Notes: generated from the sequence alone by a model not told the origin. A stretch of 35,904 bases of DNA from Actinomycetota bacterium (GCA_005888465.1 VAYJ01000004.1:2524-38427), one strand, 5' to 3'. Counted from the first letter of the stretch, positions 24,102 through 33,094 are shown. Translations and numbers: made by a program.

Positions 24102-24577
24102 CGAAGGTCGCGCTCACCCTCACCATCAACGGCCAGCGCCACGAGGTGCTGACCGAGCCGCACCGCACGCTCCTCGACGTGCTCCGGGCCGACCTCGGCT
24201 TGACCGGCACCAAGGAGAACTGCCTTGAGGCAGAATGTGGCGTCTGCACGGTCCTCCTCGATGGCCGGGCGGTGAATGCCTGCATCCTCCTCGCCGCCCA
24301 GTGCCAGGGGCGCCAGGTGCTCACGATCGAGGGACTGGGGCGCGATGGCCAGCTCCACCCGCTCCAGCAGGCGTTCATCGATCACGGTGCGGTGCAGTGC
24401 GGTTACTGCATCCCGGCTATGATCCTCTCCGCAAAGGCTTACCTCGACGAGCACCCCGCGCCGACTGAGGCCCACGTGCGAGAGGCGCTCGCCGGGAATC
24501 TCTGCCGCTGCACCGGGTACCAGAAGATTGCAGATGCGGTTCTCGCGGCCGCGCGCGAGCTCGCCCACCGGAGGTGA
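24098..24577 (+). CDS. Molybdenum hydroxylase 2Fe-2S (small) subunit
   Basis: Small subunit (CoxS type) with two [2Fe-2S] clusters. Plant-ferredoxin-type cluster: C42, C47, C50 and C62 (ENCLEAECGVCTVLLDG, NAC). Helical-domain cluster: C101, C104, C136 and C138 (QCGYC, CRCTGY). All eight ligands are present. The 159 residues start at GTG 24098, overlapping the FAD subunit stop by 4 bp. It could in principle also serve the orphan large subunit at 6232-8583, though that gene is 15 kb away. Confidence 0.95.
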   Translation: MTKVALTLTINGQRHEVLTEPHRTLLDVLRADLGLTGTKENCLEAECGVCTVLLDGRAVNACILLAAQCQGRQVLTIEGLGRDGQLHPLQQAFIDHGAVQCGYCIPAMILSAKAYLDEHPAPTEAHVREALAGNLCRCTGYQKIADAVLAAARELAHRR

Positions 24578-24582
24578 TGGCT

Positions 24583-26865
24583 ATGGCTGATCGGATGCGC
24601 GTGGTTGGCAAGTCGCTCGCGCGTGTCGACGCGCCGGGCAAGGTCAGCGGCACCGCCATCTACGCGGCGGACTTCGCGCTGCCTGGGATGCTCTGCGGCA
24701 AGGTGCTGCGCAGCACGCTGCCGCACGCCCGGATTACCCGTCTCGACGTCACGCGTGCCGCCGCGCTGCCCGGCGTGCGTGCCGTCATTACCGCTGCCGA
24801 TGTCCCCGACGTGCGCTACGGAGGCGGGCTCAAGGACGAGACGGCCTTCGCGAAGGACAAGGTGCGTTACATGGGCCAGCCCGTGGCGGCGGTCGCGGCG
24901 GCGACTCCCGAGGCGGCAGAGGCGGCCCTCGCCGCCATCGACGTGGTCTACGAGCCGCTCCCCGCGGTGCTGGACCTCGAGGCAGCCCTGGCGCCGGGGG
25001 CCCCGCTGATCCACGAGGCATGGGAGAGCTACACCGCGATTCCGATCCTCCACCGCGAGGGCAATGTCTGCAATCGCGCGCGGATCGTCGCGGGTGACGT
25101 GGAGCGCGGCTTCGAGGAGGCCGATCGTGTCTTCGAGCACCGTTTCCGCACCGGGATGGTCCATCAGGGCTATACGGAGCCTCGCGCGGCGGTGGCGTCG
25201 TGGGACAGTTCCGGACAGGTCACCGTCTGGTCGAACACCCAGCTCCCGTTCGAGGTTCAGAACACCCTCGCCGAGATCCTGCAGATGCCGCCCTCGAAGA
25301 TCCGGGTGGTGGTGCCGGGCGTTGGAGGCGGATTCGGCGGCAAGCTCAGGGTCGGCGTCGAGCACTTCGCCGCCTTTCTCGCAAGGAAGAGCGGGCGGCC
25401 GGTGAGGGTCGCGACGACGAGCGAGGAGGAGTTGACGGCCGCCTACCCGCGGCAGGGCTCCATCGTGGAGCTCAAGACCGGTGTCACGAAGGACGGGCGC
25501 ATCACCGCCAAGGCGGGTCGGATCTGGCTTGACACCGGCGCCTTTGCGGGATCGGGTCCGGGCGTCGCGTCGGTCGCCACCCTCGTTCTCGCCGGTCCCT
25601 ACAAGATTCCCAACCTCTACCTCGAGGGGTTCGCCGTCTACACCAACAAGACGAACTGCGGGTCGTTCCGGGCCCCGTCAGGCCCGCAGGCGAACTTCGC
25701 CGTCGAGTCGCAGATGGACATTATCGCCGACGCGCTTGACCTCGATCCTCTGGAGTTCCGGCTGAGGAACATCGTCCGCGAGGGCGACGAGGGCCCGACG
25801 GGACAGGTGCTCAACGGCGTCGGGCTTGAGGAGTGCCTCTTGAAGGCGACCGCGGCCATCGGCTGGAAGGACCGCCGGCCCGGGCCAGGCCGGGGTAAGG
25901 GCCTCGCCTGCGGCTGGTGGACGACGACGGGCGGCTCCTCCGGCGTCTACGTGAAGATCAACCCGGATGGAACAGTGGCGCTCAATACGGGTGCCGCGGA
26001 GATCGGCACCGCCGCCATCACCGGCGCCGCCCAGGTCCTTGCCGAGGAGCTGGGCATCGACCTCACGGACATCAGCGTGGTGGCGGCAGACACCTTCTCG
26101 ACGCCGTTCGACTTCGGGGCCCAGGGCAGCCGCACGGCCTTCGCCGTAGGCAATGCTTGTCTGGCCGCCGCGGCCGATCTCAAGCGCCAGATCTTCGCCC
26201 TCGCCGCCGGCCAGCTCGGCGTGGAACCGGATGCCCTCACGCTCGCCGACAAACACGTCGCCGCAGACGGCAAGCGGCTCTCGCTCGCGGACGTCGCGCG
26301 GCTGTCACAGCAGACGGGCGGCGGCCTCATCGCCCACGGCACGTTCATCGCGCCACCCACGCCGTACGACACCAAGCGGGTCGAGGGACATGTCTACCCG
26401 GCCTTCCACTCGCCGAGCTTCCATGCTCATGCGGTGGACCTCTCGGTGGACCCGCAGACGGGCGAAGTCACCATCCACAAGTACGTGGTTGCCCAGGACG
26501 TGGGCTTCGCCATAAACCCCACCTACATTGAGGGGCAGATCGAGGGCGGCGTGGCCCAAGGCCTGGGGCAGACGCTCTCGGAAGAGATCATCTACGAGGG
26601 CGGGCGAGTCCTGAACCCGAATCTCACCGACTACAAGATGCCAACCACGCTCGACGTGCCGCGCGTCGAATCGATCCTGGTCCAGCACCCCAGCCTGGTT
26701 GGGCCCCACGGTGCCAAAGGTGTGGGAGAGCCGCCCAACATCGAGCCGCCGGCGGCGGTGGCCAACGCGGTAGCCGCGGCGACGGGAGTGCGCATCACGT
26801 CCCTGCCCATCACCGCGGAGAAGATCGCGCTGGGCCTTGTGGATGCCAGAGCGGGAGGAGCCTGA
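24583..26865 (+). CDS. Molybdenum hydroxylase large subunit (XDH/CoxL family)
   Basis: Mo-molybdopterin catalytic subunit of the three-subunit hydroxylase. ATG 24583 is preferred because a full GGAGGTGAT ribosome site lies 8 bases upstream; GTG 24574 and ATG 24577 are in frame. The 760 residues include the a/b hammerhead (DAPGKVSGTAIYAADF), VVPGVGGGFGGKLRVG, FRAPSGPQANFAVESQ and the catalytic GAKGVGEPPNIEP with Glu716. The CO-dehydrogenase-specific AYRCSFR loop is absent (GSFRAPSG instead), so the substrate is probably an aldehyde, purine-like or other heteroaromatic compound rather than CO. The LLM gene follows after about 100 bp, beyond a tiny ORF. Confidence 0.93.
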   Translation: MADRMRVVGKSLARVDAPGKVSGTAIYAADFALPGMLCGKVLRSTLPHARITRLDVTRAAALPGVRAVITAADVPDVRYGGGLKDETAFAKDKVRYMGQPVAAVAAATPEAAEAALAAIDVVYEPLPAVLDLEAALAPGAPLIHEAWESYTAIPILHREGNVCNRARIVAGDVERGFEEADRVFEHRFRTGMVHQGYTEPRAAVASWDSSGQVTVWSNTQLPFEVQNTLAEILQMPPSKIRVVVPGVGGGFGGKLRVGVEHFAAFLARKSGRPVRVATTSEEELTAAYPRQGSIVELKTGVTKDGRITAKAGRIWLDTGAFAGSGPGVASVATLVLAGPYKIPNLYLEGFAVYTNKTNCGSFRAPSGPQANFAVESQMDIIADALDLDPLEFRLRNIVREGDEGPTGQVLNGVGLEECLLKATAAIGWKDRRPGPGRGKGLACGWWTTTGGSSGVYVKINPDGTVALNTGAAEIGTAAITGAAQVLAEELGIDLTDISVVAADTFSTPFDFGAQGSRTAFAVGNACLAAAADLKRQIFALAAGQLGVEPDALTLADKHVAADGKRLSLADVARLSQQTGGGLIAHGTFIAPPTPYDTKRVEGHVYPAFHSPSFHAHAVDLSVDPQTGEVTIHKYVVAQDVGFAINPTYIEGQIEGGVAQGLGQTLSEEIIYEGGRVLNPNLTDYKMPTTLDVPRVESILVQHPSLVGPHGAKGVGEPPNIEPPAAVANAVAAATGVRITSLPITAEKIALGLVDARAGGA

Positions 26866-26871
26866 GCGCGC

Positions 26872-26949
26872 ATGGCCGGCGAAGCCTCCGTCGAGCTGCG
26901 GAGCCTCCGGAAGGGGTACGTTACCCTGCTGCCATCCGCGTTCCCATGA
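26872..26949 (+). pseudogene. 25-codon ORF, possible ABC-ATPase N-terminal stub
   Basis: In the gap after the Mo subunit, an ATG 11 bases after GGGAGGAG encodes MAGEASVELRSLRKGY, then nine residues and a stop. The start resembles the first strand of ABC ATPases (VELRxLxKxY), but Walker A and all later sequence are missing. It may be a remnant of a lost gene or a short leader ORF for the LLM gene. A small GGGTA/TACCC hairpin sits inside it (26914-26926). Low confidence. Confidence 0.25.
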
Positions 26950-26968
26950 GCTGAGAGGAAAGGCCGTC

Positions 26969-28003
26969 ATGGCGCTCCGCACAGGACTCCTCATGCTGCC
27001 GGCGTACGAGCCGGCCCGGCTGGCCGCGCTGGCTGCGTTGGCCGAAGATACGGGCTACGACGATTTCTGGCTCGCGGACGAGCGCTTCTTCCGCGAGGTC
27101 TACGGGTGCCTGACGCTCTGCGCGCTGCGCACGCGCCGCATCCGGCTCGGCCCCTGCGTGACCGACCCGTACTCGCGACACCCCGCCCTCACGGCCATGG
27201 CCATCGCCACCCTCGACGAGATCTCGAACCATCGCGCCGTGCTCGGGCTCGGCGCCGGCGTGAGCGGCTTCCGCGAGCTGGGCGTGGACGCCAGCCGGTC
27301 GGCCGTGGCCCTCCGCGAGGCGGTGGAGCTGATCCGCCGGCTCCTCGCCGGGGAAACGGTGACGGTGAAAGGTTCCGAGATCAGCTTCACGGGTGGCCGT
27401 CTCGACTTCGCTCCGCCCCGCCCCGACCTGCCCATCTACGTCGCTTCGCAGCGGGCGGGGGGATGCCGGGTGGCGGGCCGGGTGGCGGACGGCGCCATCA
27501 TGCAGGGCGCGCTGTCGGACCCGCTCGTGCGGTTCCTCCGCGAGACCGTCCACGACGCTGCCCGGCAGGCAGGGCGCGACCCGGCTCGCGTCGCGCTGGT
27601 GGCGCGGCTCAACGTCTGCGTCGCCGACGACCGGACGGCCGCCCGCAATGTCATGCGCCCGACCATCGTGCGGAGCCTGAGTGCGCAGCGGCCCGACTTC
27701 TTTACCTTCGCGACGGCGGGGCTCACGCTGCCCGCCGGGCTTCGGGAGAAGGTGCTGGCGCTGCCCTATACGCACGACCCCGCGCCGCTTCGCGCGGTGG
27801 CTCCCGAGGTGCCCGATGAGTTCGTCGACGCGGTGACGCTGACGGGACCGCCCGACGCGATCGCCCCCGAGGTGGTCCGCCTCGCCCGCAGCGGCATCGC
27901 CGAGGTCATGGTGTACCCCCTCGCGCTGGATGGGCGGATCGAGACGACCATCGAGCGCTTCCAGAGCGAGGTCATGCCGCGGGTGCGGGCCGAGCTGCGA
28001 TGA
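26969..28003 (+). CDS. LLM-class F420/flavin-dependent oxidoreductase
   Basis: Luciferase-like TIM-barrel oxidoreductase or monooxygenase, cytoplasmic. ATG 26969 lies behind AGAGGAAAGG; the open frame extends a little upstream without family similarity. The 344 residues begin MALRTGLLMLPAYEPARLA and show TRRIRLGPCVTDPYSRHPAL, GLGAGVSGFRELG and PIYVASQRAGGCRVAGRVADG, typical of the methylenetetrahydromethanopterin-reductase-like branch that uses F420 or FMN. It is coupled by a 4-bp overlap to the MoaD-like gene, and lies in one operon with the Mo hydroxylase and the Dpp importer, pointing to a role in the same catabolic route. Cofactor and reaction are not decided by sequence. Confidence 0.88.
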   Translation: MALRTGLLMLPAYEPARLAALAALAEDTGYDDFWLADERFFREVYGCLTLCALRTRRIRLGPCVTDPYSRHPALTAMAIATLDEISNHRAVLGLGAGVSGFRELGVDASRSAVALREAVELIRRLLAGETVTVKGSEISFTGGRLDFAPPRPDLPIYVASQRAGGCRVAGRVADGAIMQGALSDPLVRFLRETVHDAARQAGRDPARVALVARLNVCVADDRTAARNVMRPTIVRSLSAQRPDFFTFATAGLTLPAGLREKVLALPYTHDPAPLRAVAPEVPDEFVDAVTLTGPPDAIAPEVVRLARSGIAEVMVYPLALDGRIETTIERFQSEVMPRVRAELR

Positions 28004-28230
28004 GCGTGACGGTGCACATGCACGGCAACCTCCGGCGGTTCCTGCCCGAGGGCCGGGACCGCACAGCGATGGAGGTGGCGCCGGCGACCACCATCGAGGC
28101 GCTCCTCACCGCGCTCGGGGCCGAGCGCGACACGTGGCTGGTCGCCGTGAACGGCGCCACCTGCGAGAAGGACCGTGTCCTGCAGGAAGGCGACCTGCTG
28201 GACTGTTTCGAACCCGTCGCCGGCGGATGA
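28000..28230 (+). CDS. MoaD/ThiS-like ubiquitin-fold sulfur carrier
   Basis: Small beta-grasp protein of 76 residues ending in the diagnostic di-glycine (FEPVAGG). In the MoaD/ThiS family the C-terminal Gly is adenylated by an E1-like enzyme and then carries a thiocarboxylate for molybdopterin, thiamin or other sulfur transfers. Seen here are VTVHMHGNLRRFLPEGR, TTIEALLTALGAERDTWLVA, NGATCEKDRVLQEGDLLDCF and the GG tail. It overlaps the LLM gene by 4 bp. No MoaE, MoaA/C or E1-like gene is nearby. It may support the Mo cofactor of the neighbouring hydroxylase or serve an unrecognised sulfur-transfer step. Confidence 0.85.
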   Translation: MSVTVHMHGNLRRFLPEGRDRTAMEVAPATTIEALLTALGAERDTWLVAVNGATCEKDRVLQEGDLLDCFEPVAGG

Positions 28231-28241
28231 GGGAGCGTGCG

Positions 28242-28565
28242 ATGAAAGTGCGGTATGTGATCACGACGCTGAAGAAGGGGGTTGACCCCGCCGCCTATGA
28301 GAAGTGGCTGCGCGAGTACGACTACAAGGTGGCGAAGACGCTGCCCAGCATCGTCAGCTACACGACGCACCGGATCGAGGGACCCATCAACGGGGCCGAG
28401 GACGCGGGCTGGCACTACATCGAGCGGATCGAGATTCGCGACGCCGAGCAGTACCAGAAGGACCTCGCCTCGCCGGCGGGGCAGGAGCTGATCCGCCAGC
28501 TCTACGAGAACTACCTAGAGCGGCCGAAGAATATCTTCTTCTGGACGGAGCCGATCGATGAGTAA
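28242..28565 (+). CDS. HapK/RedY-like small protein
   Basis: A 107-residue protein resembling REDY-like HapK, a small dimeric alpha-beta barrel-type family known from prodigiosin-type gene clusters but widespread in other bacteria with unknown function. ATG 28242 (MKVRYVITTLKKGVDPAAYE) is favoured by the GAGGGAG ribosome site; an in-frame ATG at 28227 would overlap the MoaD-like stop by 4 bp. Conserved-looking core: LREYDYKVAKTLPSIVSYTT, HRIEGPI and GWHYIERIEIRDAEQY. Its place between the MoaD-like and importer genes suggests a substrate-handling or small-enzyme role. Confidence 0.7.
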   Translation: MKVRYVITTLKKGVDPAAYEKWLREYDYKVAKTLPSIVSYTTHRIEGPINGAEDAGWHYIERIEIRDAEQYQKDLASPAGQELIRQLYENYLERPKNIFFWTEPIDE

Positions 28566-28590
28566 TCCCGAGGCACGGAGGAGGCCCAGC

Positions 28591-30213
28591 ATGAGCAGGC
28601 GGATGGATCGCCGGTCGTTCCTGAAGGTCACCGCGGGGGCGGCCGCGCTCGGCGGCGCCGCGTTCCCCCCGCGCCGGTCGGAGGCCCAGGACAAGCGCAC
28701 CCTCGTCGTCGCGTGGGATACCGACATCGACACCCTCGACCCCGCCCACTTCAAGGCCATCGGCGGCTACGTCACCGTCGCCAACTGCTACGACACGCTC
28801 ATCGGCTGGAAGGTCCGGCCCATCAAGGACAAGCCGGGGTTCTTCCGCTCCCAGCCCGCCGAGTGGGAGCCGATGATCGCCGAGTCCTGGTCGACGGAGC
28901 GGGACGGGGCCACCCTCGTCTTCAAGATCCGCAAGGGCGCGAAGTTCCCCAGCGGGCGGCCCGTCACCGCCCACGCCGCCAAGTACTGCTTCGATCGGGG
29001 CCTCCAGTCGCCCGGCTACATGCGCCTCGTCATCCCGAGCTTGATCCAGGTGGGCTCGCCCGACCAGTTCGAGGTGCGCGACGACTACACCTTCGCCATC
29101 AAGATGAACGCGCCGAGCCCGATGGCCCTGGACGTCGTCACCCTCTCGAACAACGCCATCATGGACCCCGAGGAGGTCAAGGCGCACGCCACCAAGGACG
29201 ACCCATGGGCAGGAGAGTGGATGAAGCGCAACGTGGCCGGCGTCGGCCCCTACCGCCTCGCCAAGAACGAGCCCGGCGTGGAGGTCGTGCTGGAGTCGAG
29301 CAAGGGATACTGGCGGCCGGAGCCGTACTTCCAGCGGATCGCCCTCAAGTTCGTGCCCAACGAGGTCGACCGGGTGCTCCTCCTCAAGAAGAAGGCGATC
29401 GACATGGTCGTGGGCCGCCCGGGGCTCTCGCCCAAGAACGTGAAGAGCCTGGAGGCCGAGCCCGGGCTCAAGGTCTTCCAGGTCCCCGACACCACCTGCC
29501 ACTGGCTCTGCATGAACGGCAGCAAGCCGCCCTTCGACAACGTGAAGGTGCGGCAGGCCGTGAACTACGCCATCCCCATCCAGGCCATCCTGCCCAACGT
29601 GCTCTACGGGTACGGGACGCAGATGAAGAGCCCGCTCCCGCACCTCACCCCGGGGTACAGCGGGACGCTCTCGCCGTACAAGTACGACATCGAGAAGGCG
29701 AAGCAGCTCATGAAAGAGGCGGGCGTGACGGGGCCGATCGCCGTCGACCTTGCCATCCGCGTGGGTTTCACCACCCACGAGGCGGCCTCGGTCTGGATCC
29801 AGCGCGAGCTGGAGAAGATCGGCTTCAAGGTCAACATCGTGCGCGAGACGGACGCCACCTTCCGCCAGGTGGCCATCAAGGGCGGCCACACGCTCTCGAT
29901 GGAGTCGTTCCAGTCCTGGGTGAACGACCCCTGGTACCACCTCGTGTTCAACTTCCACACCAAGTCGAAATTCACCAACGCCTCGCTCTACTCGAACCCG
30001 GTGCTCGACAAGCTGATCGACGAGAGCATGCACGAGACCAACCAGGAGAAACGCCTCGGCTCCGCCCTCGTCGCCCAGAAGATCCTCATCGACGACGCGG
30101 TGTGGGGCTTCCTCTGGTACGACAGCTGGACGCGGGTCATGAAGGCGGACTTGAGCGGCATCGAGAAGCGCTGGGACACCTTCGAGCGGTACTACGCGGC
30201 GAAGCGCACCTAG
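28591..30213 (+). CDS. Peptide/opine-type ABC transporter substrate-binding protein (family 5)
   Basis: Periplasmic binding protein of the DppA/OppA class, feeding the permeases and ATPases encoded next. ATG 28591 is preferred for its GGAGGAGG ribosome site; ATG 28558 is also in frame and would overlap the previous gene by 8 bp. The 540 residues begin with a twin-arginine signal (DRRSFLKVTAGAAALGG), indicating export by Tat or a Tat-like signal with Sec use. Family landmarks are DTDIDTLDPAHFKAIGG, IAESWSTERDGATLVFKIRK and AKFPSGRPVTAHAAKYCFDR. Ligands of the family include peptides, opines, glutathione and various organic molecules. Confidence 0.93.
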   Translation: MSRRMDRRSFLKVTAGAAALGGAAFPPRRSEAQDKRTLVVAWDTDIDTLDPAHFKAIGGYVTVANCYDTLIGWKVRPIKDKPGFFRSQPAEWEPMIAESWSTERDGATLVFKIRKGAKFPSGRPVTAHAAKYCFDRGLQSPGYMRLVIPSLIQVGSPDQFEVRDDYTFAIKMNAPSPMALDVVTLSNNAIMDPEEVKAHATKDDPWAGEWMKRNVAGVGPYRLAKNEPGVEVVLESSKGYWRPEPYFQRIALKFVPNEVDRVLLLKKKAIDMVVGRPGLSPKNVKSLEAEPGLKVFQVPDTTCHWLCMNGSKPPFDNVKVRQAVNYAIPIQAILPNVLYGYGTQMKSPLPHLTPGYSGTLSPYKYDIEKAKQLMKEAGVTGPIAVDLAIRVGFTTHEAASVWIQRELEKIGFKVNIVRETDATFRQVAIKGGHTLSMESFQSWVNDPWYHLVFNFHTKSKFTNASLYSNPVLDKLIDESMHETNQEKRLGSALVAQKILIDDAVWGFLWYDSWTRVMKADLSGIEKRWDTFERYYAAKRT

Positions 30214-30264
30214 ACGTGGGTGATTCCCGCCGGGTGGCCCGGGCCGCCCGGTGGGGCCTCGTAC

Positions 30265-31281
30265 ATGGGATTCGGCCGGTACGTCCTCCAGCGCCTGCTC
30301 CTCGTCATCCCGACGCTCTTCGGGGTGACGCTCATCGCGTTCACGCTGACCTATCTGTTGCCGGGCAACCCCGCCCTCGTCAAGGCAGGAGCGCTCGCCA
30401 CCCCCGAGCACGTGGCGGAGATCGAGCGCCGGATGGGGCTTGACCGACCCGTGCCAGTCCAGTACTGGCGCTATGTGACCGGCCTCCTCCGCGGCGACCT
30501 CGGCGAGAGCTCCTCGACCGGCCGCCCCGTGCTCGAGGACTTCCGGCAGCGCATCCCGGCCACCCTGGAGCTGACGCTGGCCAGCCTCATCGTCGCCGTG
30601 GCCATCGGCATCCCGTTCGGCGTACTGTCCGCCGTCCACCGCGACACCGTGCTCGACCACCTGAGCCGCCTCCTTGGCGTGGGAGGGGTGGCCATGCCGA
30701 GCTTCTGGACGGGCTTGCTCCTCCTCTACGTCTTCTTCTACCTGCTCGGGGTGGCACCGGCGCCCCTCGGCCGCATCGCCGCCGACGTCACGCCGCCCAC
30801 GCGGATCCTCGGTCTCTATGTGGTCGACGCGCTCCTCACCGCAAACGGGACGGCCCTCGTCTCGAGCCTCCACCACCTCATGCTGCCCGCCCTCACCCTC
30901 GGCTTCGCCGTCATGGCGCCCCTCACGCGCATGGTGCGGGCGACCATGCTGGAGATCCTCGAGTCCGACTACGTGACGGCGGCGTGGGCGGCGGGACTGC
31001 CTCGGCGCCGGGTCATCTACGGGGACGCCCTCCGCAACGCGCTCATCCCTGTCATCACGCTCCTCGGCGTCATCTTCGGCTTCCTCATGGCCGGCAACGT
31101 GGTGGTGGAGATGGTCTTCGCGTGGCCCGGGCTCGGCCACTACGCGGTCACCTCGCTGATGACAAAGGACCCAGGGCCCATCCAGTCCTTCGTGCTCTTC
31201 GTGGCCGTGATGTACGTCTTGGTCAATCTCGGCGTGGATCTGCTCTACGGCCTCGCCGACCCACGGATCCGGCTGCGCTGA
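30265..31281 (+). CDS. dppB: Dpp/Opp-type ABC transporter permease (DppB-like)
   Basis: First inner-membrane permease of the Dpp-type importer. ATG 30265 (MGFGRYVLQRLLLVIPTLFG) is preferred over an in-frame GTG at 30220; it lies behind GGTGGGG. The 338 residues include the DppB N-terminal helix followed by the extracytoplasmic TYLLPGNPA and DRPVPVQYWRYVTGLLRGDLG signatures. The coupling loop is AWAAGLPRRRVIYGDALRNA, and the end is GLADPRIRLR. Its TGA overlaps the ATG of the next permease by one base. Confidence 0.93.
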   Translation: MGFGRYVLQRLLLVIPTLFGVTLIAFTLTYLLPGNPALVKAGALATPEHVAEIERRMGLDRPVPVQYWRYVTGLLRGDLGESSSTGRPVLEDFRQRIPATLELTLASLIVAVAIGIPFGVLSAVHRDTVLDHLSRLLGVGGVAMPSFWTGLLLLYVFFYLLGVAPAPLGRIAADVTPPTRILGLYVVDALLTANGTALVSSLHHLMLPALTLGFAVMAPLTRMVRATMLEILESDYVTAAWAAGLPRRRVIYGDALRNALIPVITLLGVIFGFLMAGNVVVEMVFAWPGLGHYAVTSLMTKDPGPIQSFVLFVAVMYVLVNLGVDLLYGLADPRIRLR

Positions 31282-32114
31282 TGCGCTGGCGCCGCCTCAC
31301 GCGAAACCGGCTGTCCTTCGGCGCCCTCTGCGTCATCCTCGCGGTCACGCTGACGTCGCTGCTCGCGCCGTGGGTGGCGCCCTACGACCCCGACAACCCG
31401 GACGCCGAGGCCACACTGGCGAGCGTGTCGATGCGCCATCCCCTCGGCACCGACGTCTACGGCCGCGACCAGCTGTCGCGCGTCATCCACGCCGGCCGGA
31501 TCGATCTCCTGGTCGCACTATGCGCCACGGCGATCGCGCTGACCCTCGGGTCGGCGCTGGGTGCGGGGGCGGGCTACCGTGGGGGCTGGGTGGACCAGCT
31601 CGTGATGCGCAGCGTGGACGCGATCATGGCGTTCCCCGCCTTCATCCTCGCCATGGCCATCACCGCCGCGCTCGGGAACAGCATCGCCAACGTGGTGGCC
31701 GCCATCGCCATCACCCATGTGCCGATCTACACGCGGCTCATCCGCGGGGAGATGCTGAGGGTGCGGGAGACGGAGTACGCGGAGGCCGCGCGCACGGTGG
31801 GCAACCGCCCGCACCAGATCGTGCTCTACCATCTCCTGCCCAACTGCGTCCCGCCGCTCGTCGTGCAGGCGACCCTGGCCATGGGCTTTGCCATCCTCAC
31901 CGTGGCCGCGCTGTCCTTCATCGGCCTCGGCATCCACCCCCCCCAGAGCGAGTGGGGGCAGATGACGGCGGAGGGCGCGGGCTACGTGGTCTCCGGCGAG
32001 TGGTGGCTCGTGCTCTTTCCCGGCTTCGCCATCATGCTGACCGTGCTCGCCTTCAACCTGGTGGGCGACACCCTGCGCGACCTCCTCGATCCGCGCATGC
32101 GGGGGGTGCGGTGA
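31281..32114 (+). CDS. dppC: Dpp/Opp-type ABC transporter permease (DppC-like)
   Basis: Second permease of the importer, 277 residues, starting at ATG 31281 that shares one base with the previous stop. Landmarks: N-terminal hydrophobic helix, WVAPYDPDNPDAEATLAS, HPLGTDVYGRDQLSRVIHAG, FPAFILAMAITAALGNSI, the coupling loop YAEAARTVGNRPHQIVLYHL and the terminal LVGDTLRDLLDPRMRGVR. All are typical of DppC/OppC. Its stop overlaps the GTG of the following ATPase by 4 bp. Confidence 0.93.
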   Translation: MRWRRLTRNRLSFGALCVILAVTLTSLLAPWVAPYDPDNPDAEATLASVSMRHPLGTDVYGRDQLSRVIHAGRIDLLVALCATAIALTLGSALGAGAGYRGGWVDQLVMRSVDAIMAFPAFILAMAITAALGNSIANVVAAIAITHVPIYTRLIRGEMLRVRETEYAEAARTVGNRPHQIVLYHLLPNCVPPLVVQATLAMGFAILTVAALSFIGLGIHPPQSEWGQMTAEGAGYVVSGEWWLVLFPGFAIMLTVLAFNLVGDTLRDLLDPRMRGVR

Positions 32115-33094
32115 CCGACCTGCTCGAGGTCCGCGATCTGACCGTCCACTTCGACACCGAGGCCGGGCTCGTGGAGGCCGTGGACGGCGTCACCTTCAAC
32201 GTGCGATCGGGGGAGATCCTGGGCGTGGTTGGGGAGTCCGGCTCCGGGAAGTCGGTGACAGCCCTCGCGCTCCTGCGGCTCATCCGGCCGCCGGGCCGCA
32301 TCGTACAGGGCGCCGTGCGGTTCGAGGGCACGGACCTTGTTGGGCTGTCGGAAGACGAGATGCGCGCGGTCCGTGGCACGCGGATCGCTATGGTCTTCCA
32401 AAGCCCCCGGACGGCGCTGAACCCCGTCCTCACCGTCGGCCGGCAGATCTCGCGCCTGTTCGAGCTGCACCAGGGCGCCTCGCGCGCTGAAGGGCGGACG
32501 CGCACCATCGGGATGCTGAAGCTGGTCGGGATCTCCGAGCCCGAGCGCCGCGCTCGGCAGTACGCCCATCAGCTCTCCGGTGGAATGTGTCAGCGCGTGA
32601 TGATCGCCATGGCCCTGGCCACCTCCCCGCGGCTCCTCCTCGCCGATGAGCCCACCACCGGCCTCGACGTCTCTATCGCCGCCCAGATCCTCGAACTCCT
32701 CCGCGACCTTGGCCGACGCACGGGTGCGTCGATCCTCCTCATCACCCACGATCTCGGCGTGGTGGCGGAGGTCTGCGACCGGGTGGCCGTGATGCATGCA
32801 GGCCAGATCGTGGAAGTCGGCGCCGTGAGAGCGATCTTCGCGCGCCCACTCCACCCCTACACGCAGGCGCTCGTCCGCTCGATCCCGCGGATCGACCGCG
32901 ACGTGACGATGGAGCCGATTCCCGGGATGGTGCCGTCGCTCCTCGCCCCGCCGCCCGGCTGCCGCTACGCCGACCGCTGCCCGCGCGTGCTCGACGTCTG
33001 CCGGCGTGACCGGCCGGCGCCGCGCGCGGCCGCCCCTGATCAGGAAGTCGCCTGCCACGCCGCCGAGGTCGAGGATGCCCCTGCTCGCGGTTGA
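32111..33094 (+). CDS. dppD: Dpp/Opp-type ABC transporter ATPase (DppD-like)
   Basis: First ATPase of the importer, 327 residues from GTG 32111. Walker A GESGSGKS, Q-loop MVFQSPRTALNP, signature LSGGMCQRV, Walker B LLLADEPTTGLD and H-loop ITHDLGVVAEVCD are intact. The C-terminal oligopeptide-transport domain has the four-cysteine pattern (GCRYADRCPRVLDVC, later VACH), which in this family can hold an iron-sulfur cluster. Its last 20 bp overlap the start of the second ATPase gene. Confidence 0.94.
   Translation: MTDLLEVRDLTVHFDTEAGLVEAVDGVTFNVRSGEILGVVGESGSGKSVTALALLRLIRPPGRIVQGAVRFEGTDLVGLSEDEMRAVRGTRIAMVFQSPRTALNPVLTVGRQISRLFELHQGASRAEGRTRTIGMLKLVGISEPERRARQYAHQLSGGMCQRVMIAMALATSPRLLLADEPTTGLDVSIAAQILELLRDLGRRTGASILLITHDLGVVAEVCDRVAVMHAGQIVEVGAVRAIFARPLHPYTQALVRSIPRIDRDVTMEPIPGMVPSLLAPPPGCRYADRCPRVLDVCRRDRPAPRAAAPDQEVACHAAEVEDAPARG

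Noticed and set aside
24583-26865. Carbon monoxide dehydrogenase (form I CoxL)
   Set aside because: The diagnostic AYRCSFR loop is absent; the corresponding region reads GSFRAPSG, so only the broader XDH family can be claimed.
28387-31140. Very long minus-strand open frame opposite the Dpp genes
   Set aside because: It is antisense to genes with clear family motifs, has no motif of its own and is highly enriched in charged residues and His, typical of shadow frames in high-GC DNA.
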